Source of the DNA: DASSLY01 sp035689185 | Lineage (GTDB): Bacteria > Actinomycetota > Actinomycetes > Actinomycetales > Dermatophilaceae | DNA length: 64,000 nt | Direction of reading: 5' to 3' | Assembly (NCBI GenBank): GCA_035689185.1 | Contig: DASSLY010000010.1 | Span: 1-64,000 of the forward strand | Shown here: positions 17,433 through 26,186 of the stretch, piece after piece | Numbering within the stretch: the first letter of the stretch is position 1 | Layout of the letters: each line of letters starts with the position of its first letter | Program-made: the position numbers and the translations under genes | The notes under the pieces: model-generated | The model's database searches: none | Seen by the model: the letters and a program-made list of their open reading frames with translations, nothing else | Told to the model about the DNA's origin: nothing

Positions 17433-18341
17433 ATGGGGCAGGGTCGGCAGGGTCGGCACCAGGTCGTGTTCGTGGGGGCGGCAACGGTCGACTCCATCGC
17501 CCTGGTGGCGCGGTTCCCGCACCCGGACCAGCGGGTGGTGGCCGAGGAGCTCACCTCCGCCGGCGGCGGCCCCGCCGCCACGGCCGCGGTGGCCGCAGCC
17601 CGGCTCGGTGTCGACTGCGCCTTCATCGGCGCCGTCGGTGACGATCCCGACGGCCGGCGGATCGTCGCCGACCTGCAGGACGAGGGCGTCGACTGCTCGC
17701 TGGTGCGCGTCGCGGCGGGCCAGCGCTCCGGTGCCAGCGTCATCGTCGTGGACCGCGGGCGCGGCACCCGCGCCATCTGCGCGCGCCCTGGGCCGGACAT
17801 CGAGGTGGCCCACGCTGCCCATGTCCTGCGCAGCGCCGACTGGGTGCACACCGACCACGCGGGCTGGGCATCCGTCACCGCCGTGCTGTCGCCAGAAGCC
17901 GGCGGCCCGCGGCTGTCGGTCGACGCAGGAAACCCGATTCCGGGTTTCAGCCCTCGTGGGGTGGACCTGTACGCGCCCACGGTGGCGGCGCTCCGCGCGA
18001 GCTACGGCGAGCTGGCGACCGAGGCGCTGCTCGACGCCGCGCTGGCCGACGGGGCCGCCCGGGTCGTCGCCACCGACGGCGGCCGCGGCTGCTTCGGTGC
18101 GGACGCCGACGGGCAGCGAGCACACGCGCCCGGCGTCCCGGTGGAGGTGGTCAGCACGCTGGGTGCCGGTGACGTCTTCCACGGGGCGCTGGTCGCCGCC
18201 CACGTCCGCGGGCTGCGCCTCGGCCACGCCCTGCGTTACGCCAACGCCACCGCCGCCTTGTCCTGCCGGGGACTGGACGGGCGGTCCGCGATCCCCACCC
18301 ACGACACCGTCGACGCGAGCCTGCGGGCCCGCACCGCCTAA
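17433..18341 (+). CDS. PfkB-family sugar kinase, probable 6-deoxy-6-sulfofructose kinase
   Basis: A 302-residue ribokinase/PfkB-type kinase. The N-terminal signature GGGPAATAAVAAARLG (about residues 45-60) matches the E. coli sulfofructose kinase YihV as I remember it. The ATP/anion-hole motif GAGDVFHGAL has catalytic base D247. In the proposed pathway it phosphorylates sulfofructose at C1. I could not align by eye the sulfonate-contacting Asn and Arg that I recall from YihV (the region RAICARPGPD differs), so substrate specificity is uncertain. It is the first gene of the operon, 36 bases before the aldolase. Confidence 0.78.
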   Translation: MGQGRQGRHQVVFVGAATVDSIALVARFPHPDQRVVAEELTSAGGGPAATAAVAAARLGVDCAFIGAVGDDPDGRRIVADLQDEGVDCSLVRVAAGQRSGASVIVVDRGRGTRAICARPGPDIEVAHAAHVLRSADWVHTDHAGWASVTAVLSPEAGGPRLSVDAGNPIPGFSPRGVDLYAPTVAALRASYGELATEALLDAALADGAARVVATDGGRGCFGADADGQRAHAPGVPVEVVSTLGAGDVFHGALVAAHVRGLRLGHALRYANATAALSCRGLDGRSAIPTHDTVDASLRARTA

Positions 18342-18377
18342 GACCAGGCCGACACCGGATCGACCAGAGGAGACACC

Positions 18378-19286
18378 GTGACCAGGAGCACCCAGGCCGC
18401 TGCGACCGCAGGGCTGCCGGCGATCGCCCGCGAGAGCGGCGGCTTCGCCATGCTGGCCGTCGACCAGCGCGAGGCCATGCGCGCGATGTTCGCCGAGCAC
18501 CAGCAGGCGCCGGTGACCGACGAGCAGCTGACCCGGTTCAAGGTGAGCGCGACCCGCGTGCTCAGCCCGTACGCCTCCGCAGTGCTCGTCGACAAGCAGT
18601 TCGCCTTCGACGCGGTGGTCGAGCAGGGCGCGGTCGACCCGTCCTGCGGCCTGATCGCCGCCGCGGACCGCTTCATCGCCGGCAACGGCGAGCTGGTCAC
18701 CGACGTGGAGATCGACCTGGCCGTGGACCCGGTGGCGGTCCGCGAGCAGGGGGCGGTGGCGATGAAGCTCCTGGTCATCCACCGGCCCGACGGAGACCCC
18801 GCGGCGCGCGTCGAGATGGTGCGCCGGTTCGTTCAGCGCTGCCGGGAAGCCGGGCTGGTCAGCATCATCGAACCGGTCGCCAAGGCCCCCCGGGACGGGC
18901 GTCACTGGGACTGGGACGCCTGCGTCATCGAGGCGGCCCGCGAGCTGGGCGGCCTCGGCGCCGACCTGTACAAGGCCGAGGTGCCGCTGAGGGGCCAGGG
19001 GCAGGAGCGGGAGATCCGGCGCCGCTGCGCCCAGATCACCGACGCGGTCTCCTCCCCCTGGGTGGTGCTGTCCTCCGGTGTCCCCGCCGGCATCTTCCCG
19101 CGTGCCGTCGAGCTGGCCTGCGCCGAGGGCGCGTCGGGCTTCCTGGCCGGACGCGCGGTCTGGGCGTCGGTCATCGGCAGCGACGACATCGAGCGCGACC
19201 TGCGCCAGGTGTCGGTCCCCCGCCTGCAGCGGCTGGCCGAGCTGGTCGACGTGGCCGTGTCGGCCAGGGCGGGTGGGGCGTGGTGA
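18378..19286 (+). CDS. YihT-like aldolase, probable sulfofructose-1-phosphate aldolase
   Basis: A 302-residue class I aldolase. The opening SGGFAMLAVDQREAMRAMFA, the SPYASAVLVDKQF segment, LVSIIEPV, and the closing SSGV / SGFLAGRAVWASV stretch closely follow E. coli YihT as I recall it. The Schiff-base lysine is K199 in GADLYKAEVP. The reaction would be 6-deoxy-6-sulfofructose-1-phosphate to DHAP and sulfolactaldehyde. Tagatose-bisphosphate aldolases (LacD) are the nearest alternative. GTG 18378 follows GAGGAG. This is the gene that most strongly marks the cluster as sulfoglycolytic. Confidence 0.83.
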   Translation: MTRSTQAAATAGLPAIARESGGFAMLAVDQREAMRAMFAEHQQAPVTDEQLTRFKVSATRVLSPYASAVLVDKQFAFDAVVEQGAVDPSCGLIAAADRFIAGNGELVTDVEIDLAVDPVAVREQGAVAMKLLVIHRPDGDPAARVEMVRRFVQRCREAGLVSIIEPVAKAPRDGRHWDWDACVIEAARELGGLGADLYKAEVPLRGQGQEREIRRRCAQITDAVSSPWVVLSSGVPAGIFPRAVELACAEGASGFLAGRAVWASVIGSDDIERDLRQVSVPRLQRLAELVDVAVSARAGGAW

Positions 19287-20704
19287 GCGCGATCCCCCGC
19301 CCGCGCGTGGTCGTGGTCGCCACAGCCCGGCCCACCTTCGCGGTGGACGTGGCCGCCCAGCGGGCCGGCGAGGCCCGGGCGCTGCTGGCCGAGCTGGGCG
19401 CCGACGTCACCGGCCCGCCCGGGCTGGTGATGACGCCGGACGACCTGGAGGCGGCCGCGGCATACGAGCTGTCCGACGCCGACCTCGTGGTGAACGTGTG
19501 TGCGTCCTTCTCCGACGCCAGCCCCGCACTGCGGCTGTACGCCCGGCTGGACGCCCCCGTCCTGCTCTGGTCGTTCCGCGAGCCCGGGCCGGTGGGTGAC
19601 CGGCTCTGGCTGAACAGCCTGTGCGGGGCCAACCTCTTCGGCCACGCGCTCGTGGTGCACGCGGGGCGTACCCCGCGGCTGGTCTACGGCGACCCCAGCG
19701 AGCCGGCGGTGCGCGAGACGCTGCGACGGGCCCTGGCCGGCGAGCTGCCGTCCGTGCCGCCCCTGCCGAAGACGGTGGGGATCAGGTCCACGGACCCGGC
19801 CGCGGTGCGGGCGCGGGTGGAGACGCTGCGCGGCCGCACCCTCGGCCTGGTCGGCGACGCGCCCCCCGGCTTCACACCGAGCCAGTACGACCCGGCGCTG
19901 GTGGACAAGCTGTTCGGCATCGGGATCGAGCACGTCGTGGTCGAGGACATGTTCGCGCGGATCGCCAGCGTGCCCGAGCGGGTCCGGGACGCCGAGTATG
20001 CCGACGCGCTGGCTGCCCAGCCGTCGCTGGCCGCCGTCGACCCAGGCCAGGCGAAGCTGGCCGCCGGGATCACCACCGCGATGCGCGAATGGACCGAGCA
20101 GGCAGACCTGTCCGGGCTGGCCATCCGCTGCTGGCCCGAGTTCCCGACCACCCTTGGCGCCTGCCCGTGCTCGTCGCTGTCCCGGCTCGCCGATGCCGGC
20201 ACGCCGACAGCCTGCGAGCGCGACGTCTACGGCGCCGTCACCATGATGCTGCTGGAGGCCCTCGGGTCCGGCACCACGTACCTGGTCGACACGGTCGACC
20301 TGGACGCGGACGCCAACGTGGTCCGCGTCTGGCACTGCGGCGCAGCGGCGACCTCGCTGGCCGCGGACCCGGCTCAGGCGACGCAGTCGGTGCACTGCAA
20401 CCGCAAGATCGGTGTCGCCGGGAACTTCCCGCTGCGCACCGGGCCGGTCGTGCTGGCCCGCCTCACCGAGAACCCCGCCGACGGCGGCCTTCGCCTGCTC
20501 ATCGCCGCCGGCGAGTCGCTGCCCGAGCCGAACCGCTTCCAGGGCAACACCGCCGCAGTCCGGCTGGAGACCCCGGCCGCGGAACTCGTGCAAACCCTTG
20601 TCAGCGGTGGCTTCCCGCACCACACGGTCCTGTCCTGGACCGACGTGCGCCCCGCCCTGCGCACCGCCGCCGACCAGCTCGGCATACCCGTCATCGAGTG
20701 GTGA
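19283..20704 (+). CDS. L-fucose-isomerase-fold sugar isomerase, probable sulfoquinovose isomerase
   Basis: A 473-residue protein of the L-fucose/L-arabinose isomerase fold. Likely metal ligands are E312 (TACERDVYGAVTM), D336 (YLVDTVDLD) and H351 (VWHCGAAATSL), the usual Glu-Asp-His order. It should convert an aldose to a ketose; here sulfoquinovose to sulfofructose. E. coli uses YihS, an unrelated AGE-type isomerase, so this would be a non-orthologous replacement. I recall fucose-isomerase-like sulfoquinovose isomerases in other sulfoglycolysis variants, but cannot check. The GTG at 19283 overlaps the aldolase stop (GTGA); another GTG is at 19280. Confidence 0.72.
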   Translation: MSAIPRPRVVVVATARPTFAVDVAAQRAGEARALLAELGADVTGPPGLVMTPDDLEAAAAYELSDADLVVNVCASFSDASPALRLYARLDAPVLLWSFREPGPVGDRLWLNSLCGANLFGHALVVHAGRTPRLVYGDPSEPAVRETLRRALAGELPSVPPLPKTVGIRSTDPAAVRARVETLRGRTLGLVGDAPPGFTPSQYDPALVDKLFGIGIEHVVVEDMFARIASVPERVRDAEYADALAAQPSLAAVDPGQAKLAAGITTAMREWTEQADLSGLAIRCWPEFPTTLGACPCSSLSRLADAGTPTACERDVYGAVTMMLLEALGSGTTYLVDTVDLDADANVVRVWHCGAAATSLAADPAQATQSVHCNRKIGVAGNFPLRTGPVVLARLTENPADGGLRLLIAAGESLPEPNRFQGNTAAVRLETPAAELVQTLVSGGFPHHTVLSWTDVRPALRTAADQLGIPVIEW

Positions 20705-20747
20705 CCGTGCCCGACCGCAGCCATCACCCGTCGCTAAGGAGCCAGCC

Positions 20748-22073
20748 ATGACCCACATCCCACGCCAGCTCAGCCGGCGCCACATCCTGCGCGGCGCGGC
20801 GCTGGCCGGCGCCGGCGTGCTCGCCACCGCCTGCGCCGGTCCGGGCACCGTCCGGGGCAACGGGCGCGGGCCCGCCGGCCAGGTGACCGCGCCAGCCCCG
20901 GTCGGCACCGCGCCCGTCCGGGGCGCGATCTCGTTCGCGCACTGGCGGGCCGAGGACAAGGCGGTGTTCGACACAATCATCAAGGCCTTCGCCGAGGCCA
21001 ACCCCGGCGCCTCGGTGCGCCAGGACATCTCGCCGTCCAACGACTACCAGAGCACGGCGCTGCAGAAGCTCAAGGGCGGCTCCATCGGCGATGCCTTCAC
21101 CGCCTTCCGCGGCGCCCAGTTCGTCGCGATGACCAAGGCCGGCCTGTTCGAGGACCTCTCGGCCCAGACCTTCGCGGACAACTACCTGCCGAAGATGGCC
21201 CGGGGCGGCAAGGACGCCGCCGGCCGTCAGCTGGGCTTGCCCTACCAGCTGGTGTTCAACATGCCGATCTACAACGTGGCGCTGTTCGAGCGGGTCGGGA
21301 TCAGCGAGAGGCCGACGGACTGGGACGGCTTCCTGTCCCTGTGCGACAAGCTCAAGTCCGCCGGGGTCGTCCCGCTGGCCTGGCCCGGAGGTGAGCCCGC
21401 GAACGCCGGGCAGCTGTTCAACTCCATGATCATGAACAACCAGCCGAGCGACACCAGCTGCGCCGACATCGAGGCCGGCAAGGCCAAGCTCACCGACGAC
21501 TGGTTCCTGGCCACGCTGAAGCAATACGCCCAGCTGCGCGAATTCGTCGAGCCGAACGCCACCGGGACCGCCTCCGAGCCGCTGCAGCAGCTGTTCGCTA
21601 CCGGCAAGGCGGGAATGCTGGCCACCGGGTCGTTTCACCTGGCGGCCGTCCGCAAGCTGGGGGCGAGCTTCCCGATGGACCTGATCGCGCCGATCACCGT
21701 GGCGGCGGGCAAGGCGAAGTACGAGGGGATCCACAACGCGACGTTCATCCTCGGCGTGAACTCCGCGTCCAGGAAGCAGGACACGGCGCTGAAATTCCTC
21801 GACTACCTCTCCCAGCCCGACGTCGCCTCGGCCTACGCGAACGGCACGGGCCAGCACCTGACGGTGGAGGGTGTCAAGTACACCAACCGCGACCTCAAGG
21901 CGACGCAGCCGTGGCTGACCCGTAACACCATGCTCGCTCCGCGCTTCCAGTTCCTCGACTTGGATCTGCGTGCCGCGGTAGAGAACTCGGCCACCGAGGT
22001 GATGGGCGGCAAGGACCCCGCCGCCGCGGCCGAGAGCGCCCAGCGCATCGTCGACCAGCGCCGGAAGTCCTGA
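20748..22073 (+). CDS. ABC sugar importer, substrate-binding lipoprotein
   Basis: A 441-residue extracellular binding protein of the MalE/UgpB type. The N-terminus has a twin-arginine-like motif (SRRHILRGAALAGAGVL) and a lipobox (LATAC), so it is probably a Tat-exported lipoprotein held at the outer face of the membrane. The mature protein has the family layout: ISFAHWRAEDKAVFDTII near the start, then a two-lobe fold. ATG 20748 follows AAGGAG. Context suggests that it captures sulfoquinovose or sulfoquinovosyl glycerol. No ATPase gene is in the cluster; a shared MsiK-type ATPase elsewhere is usual in actinobacteria. Confidence 0.85.
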   Translation: MTHIPRQLSRRHILRGAALAGAGVLATACAGPGTVRGNGRGPAGQVTAPAPVGTAPVRGAISFAHWRAEDKAVFDTIIKAFAEANPGASVRQDISPSNDYQSTALQKLKGGSIGDAFTAFRGAQFVAMTKAGLFEDLSAQTFADNYLPKMARGGKDAAGRQLGLPYQLVFNMPIYNVALFERVGISERPTDWDGFLSLCDKLKSAGVVPLAWPGGEPANAGQLFNSMIMNNQPSDTSCADIEAGKAKLTDDWFLATLKQYAQLREFVEPNATGTASEPLQQLFATGKAGMLATGSFHLAAVRKLGASFPMDLIAPITVAAGKAKYEGIHNATFILGVNSASRKQDTALKFLDYLSQPDVASAYANGTGQHLTVEGVKYTNRDLKATQPWLTRNTMLAPRFQFLDLDLRAAVENSATEVMGGKDPAAAAESAQRIVDQRRKS

Positions 22074-22075
22074 CC

Positions 22076-23045
22076 GTGGCCGCCCCCGTCACCGCCACCG
22101 CCCCGCGGACCGACGAGCGCCCCAGGCCGTTGAGCTCACTGCTCGGCCCCCGGCCGAAGGGCTCCCGGGCCAACCGCCCGCACCCGGCGCTGTTCCTCTT
22201 CCCGCTGCCCGCGCTGGTCCTGTACGTCGTCTTCTTCGCCATCCCCACCCTGGAGGCGGTGCGCTACGCCGTCACCGACTGGGACGGCTTCAGCGCCGAC
22301 TACCAGGACGTGGGGGTGTCCAACTTCGCCACCATCGCCACGGCGGACGACCTGTTCCGCAACGCGCTGTTCAACAACGTCAAGTTCATGCTGGTCGTCG
22401 TCGTCTTCCAGACGCTGTTCTCGCTGGTGCTGGCGGTCTTCCTGGTCAAGAACAGCCGCAGCTCAGTGCTGCTCCGCTCGCTCTACTTCTTCCCGACCAT
22501 CCTCAGCTCGGTGTCGGTCGCGTTCATCTGGAAGTTCGTCTACGACCCCAACTTCGGGCTGCTCAACACCTTCTTCGGCGCGGTCGGACTGGACGGGCTG
22601 AAGAGCGCGTTCCTCGGCGACGACACAAAGGCCATCTACTTCGTGGCGGTGACCCAGGTGTGGTTCCACGTCGGTCAGATGATGGTCATCTATGTCGCCG
22701 GCCTGCAGCAGATCCCGGCCGAGCTGTACGAGTCGGCCACGGTGGACGGCGCCTCCCGCTGGCAGCTGTTCCGTCACGTCACCTGGCCGATGGTGGCGCC
22801 AGCCACCGGGATCGTCATCGCCTACACCACCGTCCAGAGCTTCAAGTCCTTTCGACCTGATCCTCGGCCTGGGCGGAAACCCGCCGAAGCCGTCCCTGGA
22901 CATCCTGTCCACCCGCATCTACGCCGGCTTCGCCAACTCCCAGTTCGGCTACGCCGCAGCGGAGTCCATCATCTTCATGCTCGTCATCGCACTCGTCACC
23001 TGGCTGCAGCGCCGCGCCGTGCGCCGCACGCAGGGTTCGGTCTAG
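22076..23045 (+). pseudogene. ABC sugar importer permease (MalF-like), frameshifted
   Basis: A MalF/UgpA-type inner-membrane permease. The frame opened by GTG 22076 encodes six-helix permease sequence, including the EAA-type loop (ELYESATVDGASRWQLFRHV), up to ...TVQSFKSF. There the reading shifts: at 22850-22852 (TCCTTTCG) one T appears to be inserted. Removing it joins the first frame to FDLILGLGGNPPKPSLD and a final helix ending at TAG 23045, exactly 322 residues. Without the correction the protein runs into unrelated sequence to 23197. It is either a sequencing error or a real lesion that would disable import. Confidence 0.8.
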
Positions 23046-23055
23046 GAGGGCCGCC

Positions 23056-23871
23056 ATGGGCTATAACCTCACCCGCCGGGGGGTGCTGTTCGTGTATGCC
23101 GTGCTGGTGGTCGTCCCGCTCGCGGTCGTCATCGCCGGCACCTTCAAGACCACCCAGGAGCTGTTCGCCTCCCCGTTCGGGCTGCCGAGCAGCCTGAAGA
23201 CAACCAACTACACCAGCGTCCTGGGCGAGAACGGCCTCGGCCAGGCTTTCGTGAACAGCGTTGTCGTCACAGCCTGCTCGGTGCCACTGACGCTGTTCAT
23301 CGGCAGCCTCGCAGCCTACGGCGTGTCCCGGATCCCTGGCTGGCGCGGTGGGCTGATCTATGGCTTCCTGGTCCTGGGGATGGCGGTCCCGGCCCAGGCC
23401 AACATGATCCCGCAATACGTGCTCTTCGACCTGCTCGGGCTCACGAACAACCTGCTCGGATTGATCCTGATCAACATCGTGGTGACGCTGCCGATCGCGG
23501 TGTTCATCATGGCCGGGTTCCTCAAGACGCTGCCCCGGGAGATGTACGAAGCGACCGCGATCGACGGCTCCGGCCCATGGCGGACCTACCGGTCGGTCAT
23601 CCTGCCGCTGTCGGTCCCGTCCCTGGCTGCCACGGCGATCTTCTTGTTCGTCATCCACTGGAACGACCTGCTCTACCCCCTGCTGTTCATCCAGGAGCCG
23701 ACCAGGCAGACGCTGCCCGTGGCGCTGCTGTCGTTCCAGGGCGAGTTCCTCACCGACTACCCCCTGCTGTTCACCGGGGTCGTCGTGGCGTCCACCCCGA
23801 TCGTGCTGGCCTACGTCTTCCTCCAACGCTACTTCGTCGCCGGCATCACCGCCGGCTCGGTGAAGGGCTGA
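23056..23871 (+). CDS. ABC sugar importer permease (MalG-like)
   Basis: A 271-residue MalG/UgpE-type permease with six membrane helices. The cytoplasmic EAA loop reads LPREMYEATAIDGSGPWRTY, with the conserved Gly, and should contact the ATPase subunit. It begins 10 bases after the first permease, behind AGGAGG, and is followed by the GH31 gene after 5 bases. It forms the transmembrane channel with the frameshifted partner. Confidence 0.9.
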   Translation: MGYNLTRRGVLFVYAVLVVVPLAVVIAGTFKTTQELFASPFGLPSSLKTTNYTSVLGENGLGQAFVNSVVVTACSVPLTLFIGSLAAYGVSRIPGWRGGLIYGFLVLGMAVPAQANMIPQYVLFDLLGLTNNLLGLILINIVVTLPIAVFIMAGFLKTLPREMYEATAIDGSGPWRTYRSVILPLSVPSLAATAIFLFVIHWNDLLYPLLFIQEPTRQTLPVALLSFQGEFLTDYPLLFTGVVVASTPIVLAYVFLQRYFVAGITAGSVKG

Positions 23872-23876
23872 CCGGC

Positions 23877-26186
23877 ATGGCAGGCACCCTGCTGCTGCGG
23901 CGGGTCAGCGGCGTCCACATCGACGACGGCGACGTCCGCGTCGGCATCGACGCGCTGCCCGGCGTGCAGCTTGGGGTGATGCCGGGCTGGCTGAGCGGCG
24001 AGCCCCTGCTGGAGCAGGGCGTCGAGACCACGATGCCCAACCTGCCAGACCTCGACCTGCCGCCGACCGACGCGGTGCCCTACCAGCTGCGGGTGGGAGC
24101 GCCGGCGCCCGGGGTCCTGCGGCTCACGCTGGCGCCGGCCGGCGCGCCGGTGCTGGAGGACGACGGCAGCTGGCTGGGCATCGTCACCGACCCGGCCCCC
24201 CAGGCCACCGGCCTGGACGTCCGGGAGTCCGCGGGCGAGGTGGTCGTCATCGCGGCGGGGGCGCGGTTGCGGATCGGCCGGGCGCCGTTCACCCTCACCC
24301 TGGAGGACCCGGAAAGCGGCCGCACGCTGCTGCGCTCAGCGCACCGGCTGCGCCAGGTGGCCGGCCGGATGATGGCCCCGACCGCGCTCGCCGACGGGGC
24401 CGGGCTGACCCTGCACCTGGAGCTCGGCACGAGCGAGGACATCCTCGGTTTCGGCGAGCAGTTCGGCCGGCTGGTCAAGAACGGCCAACAGCTCACGCTG
24501 CGCAGCGAGGACGCCTGCGGCACCGGGACCGGACTGGCGTACAAGCCGGTCCCGGTGTGGCAGTCCACCTGCGGCTACACCGGATTCGTCAACACCGGCG
24601 CGGTCGTGACCGCCGACGTCGGCCACTCCCGGCCGTCGGTCCTGGCGCTCACGGTCGCCGACGAGGCGCTCGACCTCTACCTGGTCGCCGGCGAGGACCC
24701 GAAGGCCAGGCTGACCGCATACACCGCCCTGACCGGCCGTGCGCAGGTGCCGCCGGTGTGGGCCTTCGGCTACTGGATGGGGCGCTGCCGCTACCACTCC
24801 CGCGAGGAGGTGCTGCAGGTCGCGCGGACCATGCGCGAACACCGGGTGCCGCTGGACGTGCTGCACCTGGACCCGGACTGGCTGGTCGTCGACCGGCTCA
24901 ACTGCGACTTCATCTGGAACGAGGAGCGGTTCGGCAACCGCCGCGAGTTCGTGGCGGCACTGGCCGAGAACGGAGTGCGGCTTTCGGTCTGGGAGCTGCC
25001 GTATCTGGACCCGGCCAGCCCGCGGTTCGCCGAGGCCGCGGACAAGGGCTACCTGGTGCGGCGTGCCGACGGGACCCTGGCAGCCATCCAGAACACCCCC
25101 ACCCCGGACGGGCGGACGCGCGCCTTGGTCGACTTCACCAACGGCGACGCCCGCGCCTGGTGGCAGGGGATGCACGAGGCATTCCTCGATGACGGCGTGG
25201 CCGTGTTCAAGACCGACTTCGGCGAGGCCCTGCCGGACGACGTCGCGCTCGACGACGGGACCCCCGCCAACCACGCGCACAACCTGTACCCGTTGCGGTA
25301 CAACGGAACTGTCAGCGAGGCCATCGCCCGCTCGACCGGCCGGGCCCCGCTGGTGTGGGGGCGCAGCGGCTGGGCCGGGTCTCAGCGGTACCCCGGCCAG
25401 TGGGGCGGCGACGCCGAGTCCACCGTCGCGGGCATGCAGGCCACCCTGCGCGGCGGACTGTCGTATGCCGTGAGCGCACCCGGTTTCTGGAGCCACGACA
25501 TCGGCGGCTTCTTCGGTCCCGAGCTCACCCCGGCGCTGTACGTGCGGTGGACCCAGATGGGTGCCCTCTCGCCGCTGATGCGCGCGCACGGCCTGCGCCC
25601 GCGCGAGCCCTGGCAGTTCGGCGAGCGGGCCCTGGAAGTCGCCCGGCGGTGGGTGCGGCTGCGGTACGAACTGCTGCCCACGCTGTGGCAGGTGGCCAAC
25701 GAGGCCGCCGCGAAAGGGTGGCCGGTGATGCGCCCGCTCGGGTTGGAGTTCCCGCACGACCGGGTGGCCCAGTCCGTCGACGACTCGTTCATGGTCGGCT
25801 CCGACCTGCTTGTCGTGCCGGTGTTCGACGACGGGGACGGCCCGGTCAGGCGCACCTTCTACCTGCCCGACGGGCGCTGGCACGACCTGCTCGACGGCAC
25901 CGCATACACCGGCCCCGGCTTCCACCAGGTGGAGGTGCCGCTGGAGACGATGCCTGTGCTCGTCCGCAGCGGTGCCGTGCTGGCCCGGGTACCCGTCGAC
26001 GACACGGTCCGCGGCACCGACGACCTGCTCGGCCGGCCCTGGCAGCTGCACGCCTACGGGGCCCCCACCGACCGTGACCTCACGCTCGTCGGCTTCGACG
26101 GGAGCAGGACCCGGGTCCGGATCGCCGGCGGGCGGGCCACCGGGCAGGGCAGCCAGCCGGTGGACCCGCGGGTGCGCCGTGGCTGA
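23877..26186 (+). CDS. GH31 glycosidase (YicI-type), candidate sulfoquinovosidase
   Basis: A 769-residue retaining alpha-glycosidase of family GH31. The N-terminal beta-sandwich (1-270) is followed by the (beta/alpha)8 barrel, with nucleophile D447 (AVFKTDFGE) and acid/base D512 (QWGGDAEST), then the C-terminal beta domains. The KTDFGE nucleophile motif and overall text resemble alpha-xylosidases such as YicI. The Arg/Trp motif that I recall as marking sulfoquinovosidases such as YihQ is not evident: the region after LDPDW reads LVVDRLNCDFIWNEERFGN. It may be a sulfoquinovosidase of another branch, or the cluster may handle another glycoside. The ATG is chosen after the permease stop. It overlaps the next gene by 8 bases. 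Confidence 0.8.
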   Translation: MAGTLLLRRVSGVHIDDGDVRVGIDALPGVQLGVMPGWLSGEPLLEQGVETTMPNLPDLDLPPTDAVPYQLRVGAPAPGVLRLTLAPAGAPVLEDDGSWLGIVTDPAPQATGLDVRESAGEVVVIAAGARLRIGRAPFTLTLEDPESGRTLLRSAHRLRQVAGRMMAPTALADGAGLTLHLELGTSEDILGFGEQFGRLVKNGQQLTLRSEDACGTGTGLAYKPVPVWQSTCGYTGFVNTGAVVTADVGHSRPSVLALTVADEALDLYLVAGEDPKARLTAYTALTGRAQVPPVWAFGYWMGRCRYHSREEVLQVARTMREHRVPLDVLHLDPDWLVVDRLNCDFIWNEERFGNRREFVAALAENGVRLSVWELPYLDPASPRFAEAADKGYLVRRADGTLAAIQNTPTPDGRTRALVDFTNGDARAWWQGMHEAFLDDGVAVFKTDFGEALPDDVALDDGTPANHAHNLYPLRYNGTVSEAIARSTGRAPLVWGRSGWAGSQRYPGQWGGDAESTVAGMQATLRGGLSYAVSAPGFWSHDIGGFFGPELTPALYVRWTQMGALSPLMRAHGLRPREPWQFGERALEVARRWVRLRYELLPTLWQVANEAAAKGWPVMRPLGLEFPHDRVAQSVDDSFMVGSDLLVVPVFDDGDGPVRRTFYLPDGRWHDLLDGTAYTGPGFHQVEVPLETMPVLVRSGAVLARVPVDDTVRGTDDLLGRPWQLHAYGAPTDRDLTLVGFDGSRTRVRIAGGRATGQGSQPVDPRVRRG

